Below the pieces are notes generated by a model. It did no database searches and had not been told where the DNA came from. It was given only the letters and a program-made list of their open reading frames with translations. Source: Ascidia mentula (Eukaryota > Chordata > Ascidiacea > Phlebobranchia > Ascidiidae). Taken from it: DNA of 64,000 nt. The translations under genes and the position numbers were made by a program. The stretch covers positions 3,038,001 through 3,102,000 of the forward strand of contig OX387203.1 in the NCBI GenBank assembly GCA_947561715.1, written 5' to 3'. Below, in pieces: positions 36,746 through 49,400 of this stretch (positions are counted from its first letter, which is position 1; the number at the start of each line of letters is the position of its first letter).

Positions 36746-38577
36746 TTAACCTTTTATATTACAAATGCCAGAAAATTATTGCAAACTTCACCGGTTACAG
36801 AAATGCAAGATCGTTCGCGTTTCTGTAAACAGCACTGAGTATATTCAAACTTTACGTTGTCAATTAATGCACCAGAAACAGCATCTGACTTCACGCAGCA
36901 ACAGGGCAGGCGTAAGTATTTTACGAGTGAACTTTATGGAGGTTGTAAAGCGGACAAGGCGCTTCAGGTCAGTGTCACGCATCGCCCAAAGCCCTGCACT
37001 CAACACCTAGTCTGGCGACAGAATTTATGATCTACTCCAAGTCGACGAAGCAGAATTCGCGACGACAAACATAGAAAGTCGTTCTGTGAAAATCTGACCG
37101 CCGTGCGCTGTGCTTATGATGACGCCAATCGTGATCATTTCACGCTGGGCTGACCTGTTACGTCATAATACCCTTTCATGAGTCGTGATTGGAGATTTGG
37201 GCGATTCGAGAAAGCGGAGTATTTTTAGTAAAACGCGACGTTCCTGGAGTGGACAATGAGGGGTCACTTATTAAAAAGCTAGACAGCATCTGTAATTGAA
37301 ACACTTCTTGCTGCTAATTACTAGTGGTCTTTATATTTTCTAAATCACAAACAAATCACCTTGCCACAGCAAACACTTGCTGACAAAGCAAAAGCACCTG
37401 AACTCAACCTGTGGCCTTGTTGAAGTGAAACACATAACAACCCACACCTAGGCTGAATGAAGCAATACAGATTAAGTTAAAAATGTCATAAAAACCAAAT
37501 TGTGTGGAAATGCACAGGTTTTAGTGAAAGGCTTTACTATAACAGCACATATATGCACAAAAATACTTATGCACAAGAGCACAAGCATATCAGTTAATGA
37601 AACTACAAGTCATAGGTTTAGTGTTTCAGTAAATGCACACGAGACACCACCAGACATATATACCACTTACACAACCATTGACAAGATAACAATAAATATA
37701 TTAACACAACCAAAAGTTACTCGACTAAACAAGACATGACAAAATAAACCTCTGCGACAAATGTGATGGAACAACAGTTAAACATTTTTGATAAAATAAC
37801 AAAATGCTTGATGTACAGTACTGACTCTATGTTGAAACTGCATGTCTCACAATACAACCACATTGTCCAGTTCAAATTGAATGTGATAAAACTACATCAA
37901 CGTGACATAGTTATGTATAAAATGTCTTTAAACTTTAGGTAATTTACATAGACTTAGATGTGCTAGCTGACAAAAGACGCCCACAATTTGCTAAATTACT
38001 ACATGATGAGCAATTGAGCACTAATCATTGTTGTAAATGCCTTAGTTATAGTTTGTGAGCAAGATACGCAGATTTGGTTGATTGATAATGCATAAACCTA
38101 AAAGCAAAACACATAACTTACCAAAACAAAAGGTAAAAAATCTTCTAGTTGTTCTTACACTTAGCTCCAAGATATTCACAAAAAGTAAATTGTCACGCTC
38201 CACTGAGCTGACATGCATGTTTACTCATAGAAATCGTGCCGATAGTTTGCGCGAAACCATGTTTTGATGCAATTAAAACCCTGAGTTACCCCATTAGAGT
38301 ACTGATTATTGAATTGTGAATGTTAATTCACATAACTTTACCTTTATTTCATGCGACATTTACCTAGAACTAAATATTTGAAACATCGCAGTTTCGGTTT
38401 AAATTGCTACGCCCGCCAAAGTTGCATAGATTCCCGGAAAGGATCAGCAAACCTTTTCCTAGAAACCGCCATTTTCGCATCCATATACTTCTGGCCTGAT
38501 GGTTATAACTGTATAGATTCTATAGATTAACGTCTTGCTGAATACACCAACTCAACTACTGCTGTGCAATGATAAGA

Positions 38578-38583
38578 TTTATT
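38578..38583 (-). terminator. poly(A) signal of the CCDC15-like gene
   Basis: AATAAA on the minus strand, about 70 bases after the TGA at 38652. Confidence 0.6.
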
Positions 38584-38651
38584 TCTTCATCTAAAAATAC
38601 AACTCTGTGCGCAAAAAATCACTACTACACATAATTTAACGATAAAATATA

Positions 38652-41600
38652 TCATAATTTTCCCACAGAAAGGCTTGAGGAGGTCTGGGACCTTGCACTG
38701 TTGGAACGCCTTGCAGAAAATGGTGTCGGGCCGCTGTTGCCAATGAGGGAAACGGAAAGAGCACTTCGTTGGAGTGCATCTTTGTGGAAAGGGCCCATAT
38801 TCCGTTCCACAGCTTGCAACACAGCCTCCAGTGCTTTCGCATAAGCTTTCATGCAAAATGTTTCAGTAAATATCACAGATAAAAGGAGGCTTTGTTGCAT
38901 ATTAACTACTGCCCTAAAAATAAATAGCGCGAACCTTCGTGGTTTCTGTAGAACAAACAGTTGTTGGCGCAGGTTTCAGGGTCCGTTTCCCAGAAGGTCG
39001 AGGCGCACATGCACAAAGCTGGGAGCTCCATCTTGTTCTGCTCCACGCGCTCACGCAACTGTGACTTCATCGCCCGAACAAACCTACTCAGGTAATAATT
39101 TTTCAGTTTAAATGCAAAGTTTTCTAGAATGCCAGAGCAAAGTACAAACCTTCTTCAAGAGCAATGCATTAATTTAACAACAAAAGGATTGCTTGCATTA
39201 CAGAAAGCATGATCACACTTCCGCGTTTTACAACAAAAGCCACAAGAATAATAAAGCATTTGCCAAGAGGGTTTTTATAACATAAGCCTCTGTTGACATT
39301 GGTACGAAAGGGTGACAAAAAGGGTGAAATTATTGAATCACAGCGTTGCAGAATAATGCTCCGGAAAATATTACCAACCAATTTTCGAAATACAGTTCTG
39401 TGAGTTTGCCTGCCAGCGTATAAGACTTAAACAAACAGCCATCGCTTTGATGATTTTAACTAAGGTTTTTCAACGTAACTCATTTGTCTGATACAAACCT
39501 CTGTTCCTGTTTTACTTTGCGTTGCTGACTTTCCTGAACTTTCGCTCGTTGTCGCTCTTCTTTCTTCGCTTGGTGGCGCAGTTGCTCGTCTGCAATGCGC
39601 ACAGCTTCCACTTGCTCGCGCGATTTTTGTTCGATTTCGGTACGTTCGCGTTCTTTTCCTTCTCGCAACCTACGTATACCAAAGGGGTAAGCAATCACAT
39701 TCACACATGATGTTAGGTTCCACAAAGTTAAAAAAAGAGTAGTGCAGTACATGATTTCGTGGTTTTGTCGAAGTTACACCAATAAATTAAATGAACTTTA
39801 CAGCAGTACAGACTCACACAAGCATTTTTGCAGAAACTGTTATTATTACTATAACTTTGTCGATGCATTCCTGTATACCACAAGGCAAAGTTATGGTACA
39901 CAGAAACCAAAATTCAATTATAATTTGGGCGTGTACCTGTTGACGCGCTGCTGATGTCCTTTCATTCTTGCTTGCTCCCTGGTTCTCTCTCGCTCAGCGT
40001 CAGCAAAAACACGACGTGATAACCACCTTGCTCGTTGATTAGCTCTCCGCTCATCCAGTTCCACTGCACCGGGGTGGAGTACAGGCGGCTTGGCAATTTC
40101 CTCTGCGATATATTTTGCTTGGTTCGTTGTATTGCTTGGACATATTGTTGGTTGAACACAAACTACGTAAGTTTTTGTGCCATCAGAACAGTGTTTCCCA
40201 ACCGATGGTACGCGAACACCTTTCTATAGTTTGCAGATATAGTTCGAATTTAAAAAATCGTAAGTAATCTCAAAAGGTTTATTACTTCATTCCCTAGGTT
40301 ACTTCGTAACACTCAACTACATGGTACGTGTTGAAATTAAATTGTTTTACCTCCAAGTGGTACGCAACTACTAAAAGGTTGGGAATCACTGCATAAGAAT
40401 GCGAGTTTTATTAAACATTGATAAGGTTATTATGTAAGCTTTTCAACATCAAATACAAACATTTAAAAGTATTTATTTATCTGTACAAAAAGACATTAGG
40501 ATGGTCAAATACCTAAACAAGTTCTTCTGCCAGCCATTTTTCTTTGCACAATGGCATTCTCTGATATTCTCAACGGTACATCACCACCAGCTGCTGATTT
40601 GCTTACATGTCCAGCAAGTCTGCTTGCATCCTTGCAAATCACCTCTTCACTGAAATACATTGTACCACTGTATCAGAATAGACACAAATCACACATTTCA
40701 CTTGTATTTATGTTGCAAAATTGCTTCATAAAAATATGATACTACCTTTGCCATGTTTTTGAATCAACATTGAAGTGAACCACGCTTGGAATTTTTGACG
40801 TTACATGAGCAGGGGGCAAACTCAGTTCATTGTCACCAGCCCCATCTAGTGGTGTATCCTTTCCATGACTACCATTTTTGTCTAAAGTACTTGATGGACC
40901 TTAACACAGAGACATATATATTTTCATTAGTCCAATGAAACATAACTGGGTTTTTGAGAACTCCATTTAACCCTATGCTAGGAATAAAGCCATTTCAGGC
41001 AAAATTTACCAAATATTCTAATAAAAATCACATACATACCAAGGACGATTGCTTCTTGTACCGAGTGAAGGGCAACATGGTCAGGGGCACTGACGGCTGA
41101 TACAGTTTGTACAGTGTCAGGATCTGAGGAATATTCATTTCGACCTTCTTCATCCTGTGTTTCTTCGCAAAGAATTCTAGCAGCTGATTTCTGAAAATTA
41201 TGAAACTATGTATAAATGCTGTTTAACTTCAACCAAAAAATGTTGTTACTGCCAGACATGGTAAATTCACAGAATCTGACCTTCAGGCATAATTAAAATG
41301 GGCATCGTAGTAACCCCACCTAACCTAAATTTTAAGCTACACAGAATTTTTACTGGTTTGTTACTAAATAGTGGAAGAACTAAATAGACATTACAGAAAT
41401 CACATACATCTCTTGTCGACCCAGTTCCCCATACACCACCAGGTAATGCTTTCTCAGTAGGAATTTGCCCTGGGGGAGCAACAAGATTTTTTGCAAGACG
41501 GTTTCGTGCATCTTTGGCCAAACGCTCACAATCTTGCGACCGAGCATCCAGCATTGCTGTGCTCTACATAACAGGAGAGTCATGGACAGATAGTGTCAGC

Positions 41601-42840
41601 ATTAAATCTCACAAAAAACACCTTACTTTGATTTGTTCTTGGGACTCAACATTCCCCAAATCCACAGCTGAGATTTTTCCTGAGCAGTCGATTGTAATAG
41701 GGTTTACATTATAGGAACATCTGTTTTTCTTGGGTGTTGACTTCTCAGCAGCGGAAGCACTTCTGTAAAGCATGTCTATCTCATGCTCCATCTGTGTAAC
41801 AGAGATTAACGGTTTTTGCAAAATGTATCGACCACTGTTTATTTCAGTAGTTCTCAACTAATGTGAACTTATATGGTTGTAGGTGATTGGCACCAAAATA
41901 TACAATAAGTAGATGTTTTGTATTCACTGCTTGTTTTAAACTTATTGACAAGTTGTCATATAAAAAAATGATAAAAAAGTATAACACAAATGAGAAAACG
42001 CAACAATTTAATTCTTACCAATGTATTTAAATACTATTGAGAAACAAGGATTCTGTTTAAACTAAAAGTGGGAAATAAGATAAAAAAAAAGGTTGGGAAA
42101 CACTGGTGTAAGTTTAAAAATACCTGTCTCGTTTCAACATCAGCGATGTTGTTTCTATGGAGGTAAGCAGCTCTGGAGACTCTGTGTTTCACATCCCTCT
42201 GAAACTTTCTCAAACGGTCGAATCGATCCTTGTTTGCAGCAATTATTCTCTCTTCCTCCAACTCTGCATTGTACTGTAACAAACATTTCAGATTATAAAA
42301 AGTATGTTACATGCAAACCAAATGACAAAACTATGGATAACTTTGTGATTTATTGGACAGGCACTTTATTGAAGATGTTTAAAATGGTATATTCTCATAA
42401 GTAGAGTGTGTGTATACTGCATTGGAAACAATGTGAAAGCGTATATACACAATTTTTATATAATCGACAGGCCAGATTGGAAAGTTTGTTTTTTGCATTA
42501 CTTGCGTGGACGATCGCAACGTTTTTCCGTAAGTTAATGCATTAGGTCATTAATATTGCGCAGATTATCGGTAAATTTTTGCAAAAGTGCGCGGAGGATA
42601 TATCCACGACATTTTTTCCAGTCTGGTCGACAGGCAGGCAACTATTAAACTGGTAAAAGTAAAATTCTAACTGCATGCACGATAAAAAGGTTTACACTAA
42701 CACCATATATAGAAGTAAAGACTTACAGATGCTTCATTTCTATCGGCATGTGGTTGAATTTCGATCCAAACTCCATCAGGCACAACTGGTTCAGGTCTTG
42801 TACCGATTACGTTCAGATTAACGAGGGGCAATCTTTTCAT
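38652..42840 (-). CDS. ccdc15: CCDC15-like coiled-coil protein, complete
   Basis: Eleven phase-matched exons: 42840-42727, 42273-42124, 41791-41627, 41563-41408, 41190-41040, 40899-40746, 40649-40513, 40162-39937, 39669-39499, 39086-38935, 38845-38652, giving 589 residues. The N-terminus (PEPVVPDGVWIE) and next block (LRKFQRDVKHRV) resemble the start of vertebrate CCDC15. A low-complexity middle is followed by long charged helices (LREGKERERTEIEQKSREQ) and a C-terminal Cys-containing block, ALCMCASTFWETDPETCANN followed by CLFYRNHEAYAKAL, which I take as the family signature. Vertebrate CCDC15 is a poorly studied centrosomal coiled-coil protein; a similar role here is inference. The ATG lies 5 bases after a tttttgcag acceptor, so the mRNA either has a 5' UTR intron or receives a spliced leader. 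Confidence 0.75.
40189..40391. mobile_element. hAT-type MITE filling most of a CCDC15 intron
   Basis: Inverted ends CAGTGTTTCCCAACC and GGTTGGGAATCACTG. The 8-bp flanks CATCAGAA (40181-40188) and CATAAGAA (40392-40399) differ at one base. It occupies 203 of 350 bases of the intron 40163-40512 and ends 26 bases before the acceptor of the exon at 40162. It is the same subfamily as 12589-12787. Confidence 0.88.
41846..42108. mobile_element. degenerate hAT-type MITE
   Basis: Begins CAGTAGTTCTCAACTA and ends GGTTGGGAAACACTG, inverted ends of the common hAT kind, in the CCDC15 intron between the exons at 42124 and 41791. The flanking 8-mers agree only partly. No coding sequence. Confidence 0.55.
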
Positions 42841-43408
42841 AGTGCCTGCAAAAACAACTTATAGACAGCTGGCGATTGCAGCGTGTTCCTTATGCGCCTG
42901 TATAAACAGTAAATCACAATTAGCATGACTGAAAAAGGATTGTTATGAAACTGACAGTTTCGAAAATCTTCAAACGAGAATCAGTTACGCTCCGACGACC
43001 ACAAGGGAAAATAAAAAATCTTACGCTTGAGTAGCCCTAGCAAAAGTTTAATTTCAGATATACTGTATGTTAAGTTATTATGCCTACTGTGGCCAACCCG
43101 AAGGTTAACTAAACACTCAGTTGAACAACAGCATACAGATTTTCTTTGCAAAATTGACAACAGCCAATTTATCGCTGCAATGCTGCAAAGTCTAATTGTG
43201 ACGTCATACTCAGCCAGCCAATCGCGAAGCGCTAACGCATGACTGGCCTTGGCGCATATCTTTGAACAAGTTCTCCAAAGACGCTTTTACATTGATGTTT
43301 TTCCAGGAAAGTATGTTTTCATCACATGTAGCCGGTTAAAGTACACCTTTGTATTGTTACATATAATATTTTATAGTGTTTGAGGTGTGACAGCAAAGTA
43401 CGCAAATA
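42841..43408. promoter_or_regulatory. bidirectional promoter interval between CCDC15 and NuMA genes
   Basis: Only 568 bases separate the divergent ATG codons of the two genes. Both promoters and both 5' UTRs must lie here unless transcripts start inside a gene. No TATA box or shared element could be fixed by eye. One 71-codon plus-strand frame within it shows no domain character. Confidence 0.6.
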
Positions 43409-46400
43409 ATGGATGAGAACGACGACGAAAAGGTAAACATTTTCCTCAGAGAGCAGCAAATTAAAAGGAATATTCTTAATATTTCTGCTGTACTTGTTAG
43501 TGTTTGATGAGATGTGATCATCTTACAATGAGCATATCTGCCTCGCCCGCGCATAATTATGCTTTGCAGCCTGTAGATCAACTAACACCACTTTCAAGGA
43601 TCTTGCAAGGGCAAAAAGTACATATTTTTTTTCTGTCAAAAGTTGCTATTTGCCAAAATTTAGTTATTATTTTGTGTGTATAGGTGGAGGATATATGTCA
43701 AACAGAATCACCAGGAATGTCACCAGCTCCTGGGACCCCAATCATAAATTACAAGGTTTTGTTTTGCTCCAATCATTATAGGAATCTTTTAGGATTAAAA
43801 TTTTTCCTTACTTTTACCAAAACTAAATCATCTATTTAAATTTGAATAAGACATATAAATAAATTCCTGGTAGATTGGGTAATGACTTCTTAGACCTGAA
43901 GACTGTCCAACAGGTGCAGTAAATTAACAAGATGTTTTGCTGTTTTCACTATTCCAGTTAAAAATTAGAGAGTTGGAACAGAAGGTTGAAATGGTGAAAA
44001 AAGACAAACACTCCCTCGAAAATACATTAATATCTGAACAGCAGGCAAGAGAAAATCTGGAAAATGTAAATACTGACCTGGAGCACAGGATCAAAATCAA
44101 CAGTAAGTTATTTAGGTGGGTGTATAATAAAAAAAATATTCATCAACATATTAACAGATCAAAAATTAACCCGCAACAAGAAAGAAATTGATGAACTAAG
44201 GCAGGAAAATGACAAAATGTGGGCTCTTACTGAAGAAAGAGATGATTTGCTTTGCAAAAATGCTGTGTAAGTTTGTATTCACAAACTTGCTTGTCTTGTG
44301 TTTTACTGCAATGATTATCGTCCAGGTTTCGACAACGTCTTACAAAGCTAACAGAACTTGAAGAAGAAGTTTCTGTTCTACAAAGAAGTGTACAGGATTT
44401 GACAGAGAGAAACAATGAACTTGAAAGAGAGGTCAAACTTGTTGTCATCTTTGTAGTTGTACAGTATATTGGTATAATATATTCAGTGCTGATAATCTCA
44501 GTTTGGCTTGTAAAATGTTGGTATTTCTGCTTGCAACAATATTATATGTTATTAGACTGGTAGCTTTAGCTCTTTTTAAATTTAAATTTTTTTTCATGAA
44601 TAAACAAAAACGGAAATTAGAACTGGAACTGTGTTTATGTGTAGGCCTCTACACTTAAGTCCTGCAAAGCTGACTCTCGGCAGTTAAATGCACAAATAGC
44701 GGAACAACAGGCTGCCATCGATGAATTCCAAATGACATGCTCCATGCAGGTAAGCACAAATATTTACACAGATACATTGTAATGGATGCAGAAGCTTTTA
44801 ACCTTGTGCACTGTGCAGCCTAAGCCCTTTTCATACAGCTTTATTGAAAGAACTAGGGCTATAAATTCTGTTATATTTAAATTTGTAAAAATGTTGATCA
44901 ATGTTTACAGATATGTCATGTAACATTGTTGTTTTTTTCAGGACCAAGAGCTAAAAAGATTGCTTGACATGGAGAGCAAGCACAAACAGGAGTACGGGAT
45001 GCTAAAAGAGCTATTTGATGCCCAAAAACTTGAAATAAATGCAAGTGGGACAGGTAAGACTCGGATTTACATGCGAAACAACAAGTGTTTATCTTGTTCT
45101 GGGGCAAGACATCTCTATAATTGTTTGCTTTAGGAACGCCAGATGTATCGTTCTTTCAAGGTGAAACCATGAATGTTGTCACTCAGATTGAGGTAAAATG
45201 CCGACCTTGATACTACTTTTCTGTGTGTTTAAGTGCTAATGTTGCCACTGTAAAAATACCACTGTGGAATTCACTAAACCCTACCAAAGGCTAAAAATTT
45301 TACAGAGTATGAAAGTTAAGCTAATACGCTGACCATTATTAAGCAAATGTTCCGAATGTGTTTTTGCTTTTACAGTAAGGGCCATTTTCATCACTAGTAC
45401 AAGTGAACTCTTATTTATCAGTGAATATCTTGTAAGGTTTGCAACATTGTGTTTTGCAGATGCAGGAACTCAAAGAGAAATTGGATGAAGTGCAGGGAAC
45501 CTGGATGGATCCACAGAAATTCAGCAATTTAAAAACAAAACTTGAGTACAGTGACAAAGAATTAAGTGCTGAAAAGGTATGTAAGCAAAATTATTAGCTG
45601 GTTACATTTGACTTGACGTTTTATGATGCAAAGAATCTCAAATCAACAGGTCAAACTGTTAAGTAACTAAATCAGACTGTGATCATGTACTGTAATAAAC
45701 ATTGCAGTGAATACCCAAACTTTGCTATTGCATGTATTACAAATTTAAGTTTGATTTCTGTTAGAATTTTGTGCACTTGGATATTGTTGATTTTGTGCAG
45801 GAACGCTACAAGAATCTTTTCAGCGATTATGAGAAAAGACTGAATGCCATTAACTCCCTTGAAATCGAAAACTTCAAACTTCATGAAACCATTGCTGCGA
45901 CCAACGACCAGCTAGCAACAGTCCAGTTGGATTTTCAGAAAATTAGTAAAAATACTGACTCTGTGATTAAACAACATGAAGAAGTCAGCTCTGAAATTGA
46001 GTTAATGACTCATAAAAATACTGCTCTTGCCACAGAAAATAAAGACTTGATTGAACAAAAGGCTCTCCTTGAAAAGTTTATAGGTGAGGGTAAATGTGTG
46101 TAGCATTACAAGTGTCTTGTGCTTTCAGCTAACTGATGCTTATTGGTACTGTGTGAAGCAGATAGTTAAACACTTGCCATTTGGCTCACAGTGTGCAATA
46201 TAACTACAGCACTGTTTAACATATTGGCTCATAACTGATTGTTACTGTGTACCTTATGATCTGGCTGTTGGTAGACAAAACATTTGCTCTTCATGTCTTA
46301 CAGTTTCTCTCAAACCAAATGACCTGAACTGAAGAGTTATAGTAGTGATGCTAAATATATGTTAAAATTTTCAACATTATTTATTCAATGTTATAGACAA

Positions 46401-49400
46401 CTACAACATTGCATTCAAGAATGGCATATCATCTTTGAATGCAGTTCTACCAAGTGCAGTTTGCAGATCCCCGTTCCAGGTAATGCATTTCTGTAACATT
46501 CACAAGCAGTAAAATAACCTACATAAACAAATAATTTGCCTGTTTTTAGAGTCCTTCTGCATTAAAGCCATCTGCAGTGTCGATTAACAACTTTCAACCA
46601 AAACTCATGGAAGCTATAGGAAATGTGCAATCCTACATTGAAAGTGTCAAGGTAATAACAAAGTAAATTTCCCCAAATCTGTTATATTATGGTTATGCTT
46701 GCTTCAAACTTTTCTCTAAATTGCATGTGGAATTTCTTGTTTTGTTTTTCTGTGACAGCATGCTTGCAAATGTATTTAGTGTGTATTTTATATAGACTGA
46801 GTTCGTAGTGGCTGTATAATATATTCTTGACAAATATTGTTGAATGGTAAATTTACCTAAAAATCTATTGTGTGCAGATGGCCAGTTCCAAGTCGTGCAA
46901 AGAGAACCTGGAGTTGACTCGCCATTTGGAAAGTCTTCAAGAAGAAAAGAAAAATCTGACGTTGACTCTCAAAAACTTCAATCTTATGTTAAACAACACA
47001 AAAGAAGAACTGGAAAACCAAAAAAATACCTGCAATGTATTGCAGTCAGATATTGGTAAAAGCATACCTCACACATAACTATATTTACACATCAGATTAA
47101 AACGCATTGACAATTCAGCCTATCAGGTTTTAAGGGTAGCTGGGCAACTGAAACTGTCAGTAGCCAGCCATACATAGACATGTCCACATTATGGTGACAC
47201 AGTTGCCATCAATTCTACAGCATATCAATAATGACACTTTTGCCTCTGCAAAATTACAATCAATGTGCATCTGTTCCCTTTTTAGGTACATTTTCCCATA
47301 TTGAACTAGGATTTATGAATTATTTTTACCTTCTATTGGCAACACCTAACCGTAGATTTATTCACAATCCTCATATCAACATCCTAACCATTAGGTACAT
47401 GGTAAGGAACATTATATTTACCCATAGTACATTTGAAATTGCAGACTCTCTAAGGCAAGAACATTCAACCCACAAATCACATGCGTCAACAGAGAAAGAA
47501 CAGCTTAAATCTAAACTACAAGAGCATGAATCTGAAATTGCTGCATATCAAAGTCAAGTACGTATTTGTACACACCTAGAGACCTAGGTTGATTTAAAAT
47601 CAATGTACACTTTTGGCTTTTGTTCAGATGCAAGATTTGCAGAAAAAAGTTGAAGAGCACTTTGCAACAATACAGGCAATGCATGTATCTTGGGTAACTC
47701 CGGAAAATGCAAACAAAATGAAAAATGAAATCAACCAACTCAAGGTAATTCCTGGTAGTAAGATACAAAAGCAAAACTTACCATGTTCCATCAACAATTT
47801 AAATTTAGTAATCTTGAAATACATGTGCATTGTTTTTATAGGAAGAATGCAGGGATATGGAAAATGTAAAAGACGGAAAGAATTCTGTATTGTGTGAAAA
47901 AATCACCACCCTTTCCTCTGAAAATGACAGTTTGCTCATTAAGATCAAAGACATGAAATCTGAAAAAGGTTTAATATTTTGCCTTACAAGACTAAAAATA
48001 CCAGTTTAATCTTTTTAATGCACTGACATTGGTCAGGTTTACTAAAAAAATTACCCAGAAACCTGTTTTTTTTCCTAGAAACAGTTGAACAAAGGCATGC
48101 AGATGAATGTCTGGAAGTGGAACGTAAACTCCTAGAAGTTCAGTATTCAAATTCACAGGTGAAATATTTCTTATGAGTGGCAATGCTTCGTGTTTTGGTA
48201 TTTAAATGTTGCCCTTGCTGTAAAACGGTAAACTTAAAATGCTTTCTACTAAAAGTATCAAGTTAAACTAAAACAACCAACGTTGATTTTATTTGATTGC
48301 AGGAGCTTACAAGTCAACTGCAAGCAAGAGAATCAGAATGGAAAGAGAGTATGGAATCATTGATGACACAGGTTCAAGAACTTGAAAATTCAGACAGGGA
48401 CAAATGCATACAGATTGAACAGCAGCTAAAACAAATAGGTTTGTATTAAATAAAAACTATATGTTAACAGTTGTACCAAAATTGAACAAATTCTAGTAAT
48501 AAAGCTCTAGGCTAAATTTTGGACAAAATACAACTTACTATGTCTTTAAATTCACTAAAATTTCTTCCATCAACATCAGCAAGAGTAAAAATAAAAGCTT
48601 TAGGCTAAATTTTGGACAAAATACAACTTACTATGTCTTTAAGTTCACTAAGATTTCTTCCATAAACATTAGCAAGAGAAAAAATAATATCATGATGAAT
48701 ATGTAACAGAGGCTCTTGAAGACCAGGACAAAGATGATAACATCATGATTGTGTCTCTGAAATCTGAGAATGTCGATCTTGTTAAGCATAAAGAAGTTAT
48801 GACAGACAAGAATGCGGAACTGGTAATTTTGCTTAAAAGAAAACTTTGTACCTGGAGTATCAAATTTGGGCCCCCAGGCCAAATGCATCCCTCCATGCCC
48901 CATTTTAAACCAGCTGTTAATTACACGATTGTAATTAAGACAAAGTAAATAACAATTTTATAGTAACCATCTTAAGGTGATCAAGTTATCCTCCACTATG
49001 ATATCATAAAGTCTCAGAGTTGTAAATAAAACATAAATAAAAATAGTCTATCATAATTTGCAATTTGAAAATCTTCTATACTATCTGCATGGGTAAATAT
49101 AAACCACAGCACTAAATGTGTTTAACTGCTTTACACCTAAAAAGCCTTTCAAACAATCATAGATTAAAAGAAAGCTTTGTTTAAATTATTTTTTTTCCCA
49201 ACAGGTTGTTACCAATACCACATTGGCTACCAAAATAGAGGAAATTAACAGGACCCTAAAAACCAAAGACCAGGACTTGGACAACCTTAAACAGGTATAG
49301 CACTGAAAAAAAGTTTGGAACGTGAATGTAATTAGCACTACATGAGTAATTACCCAAAAATTATGATAATGTCTATGCAATACTATATGCCAAAAAACGT

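Larger units (their letters stand above)
27305..38577. other. 11.3-kb region with no convincing protein-coding gene
   Basis: Lies between the STAT start and the CCDC15 3' end. Open frames up to 127 codons exist on both strands but show no domain, no phase-matched splice partners and mixed composition. It contains a short (CA)n run, a duplicated CGCGATTT motif near 30.58 kb, a 72-bp inverted repeat at 32.2-32.4 kb, one well-bounded exon-like segment at 33626-33734 and a short TTATGGTTG tandem at 36.7 kb. It probably holds STAT upstream UTR exons or promoter sequence. Confidence 0.5.

Noticed and set aside
43027-43242. 71-codon plus-strand frame upstream of NuMA as the missing hook domain
   Set aside because: Composition and pattern do not resemble a hook or calponin-like fold, and there is no in-phase donor to the first NuMA exon.
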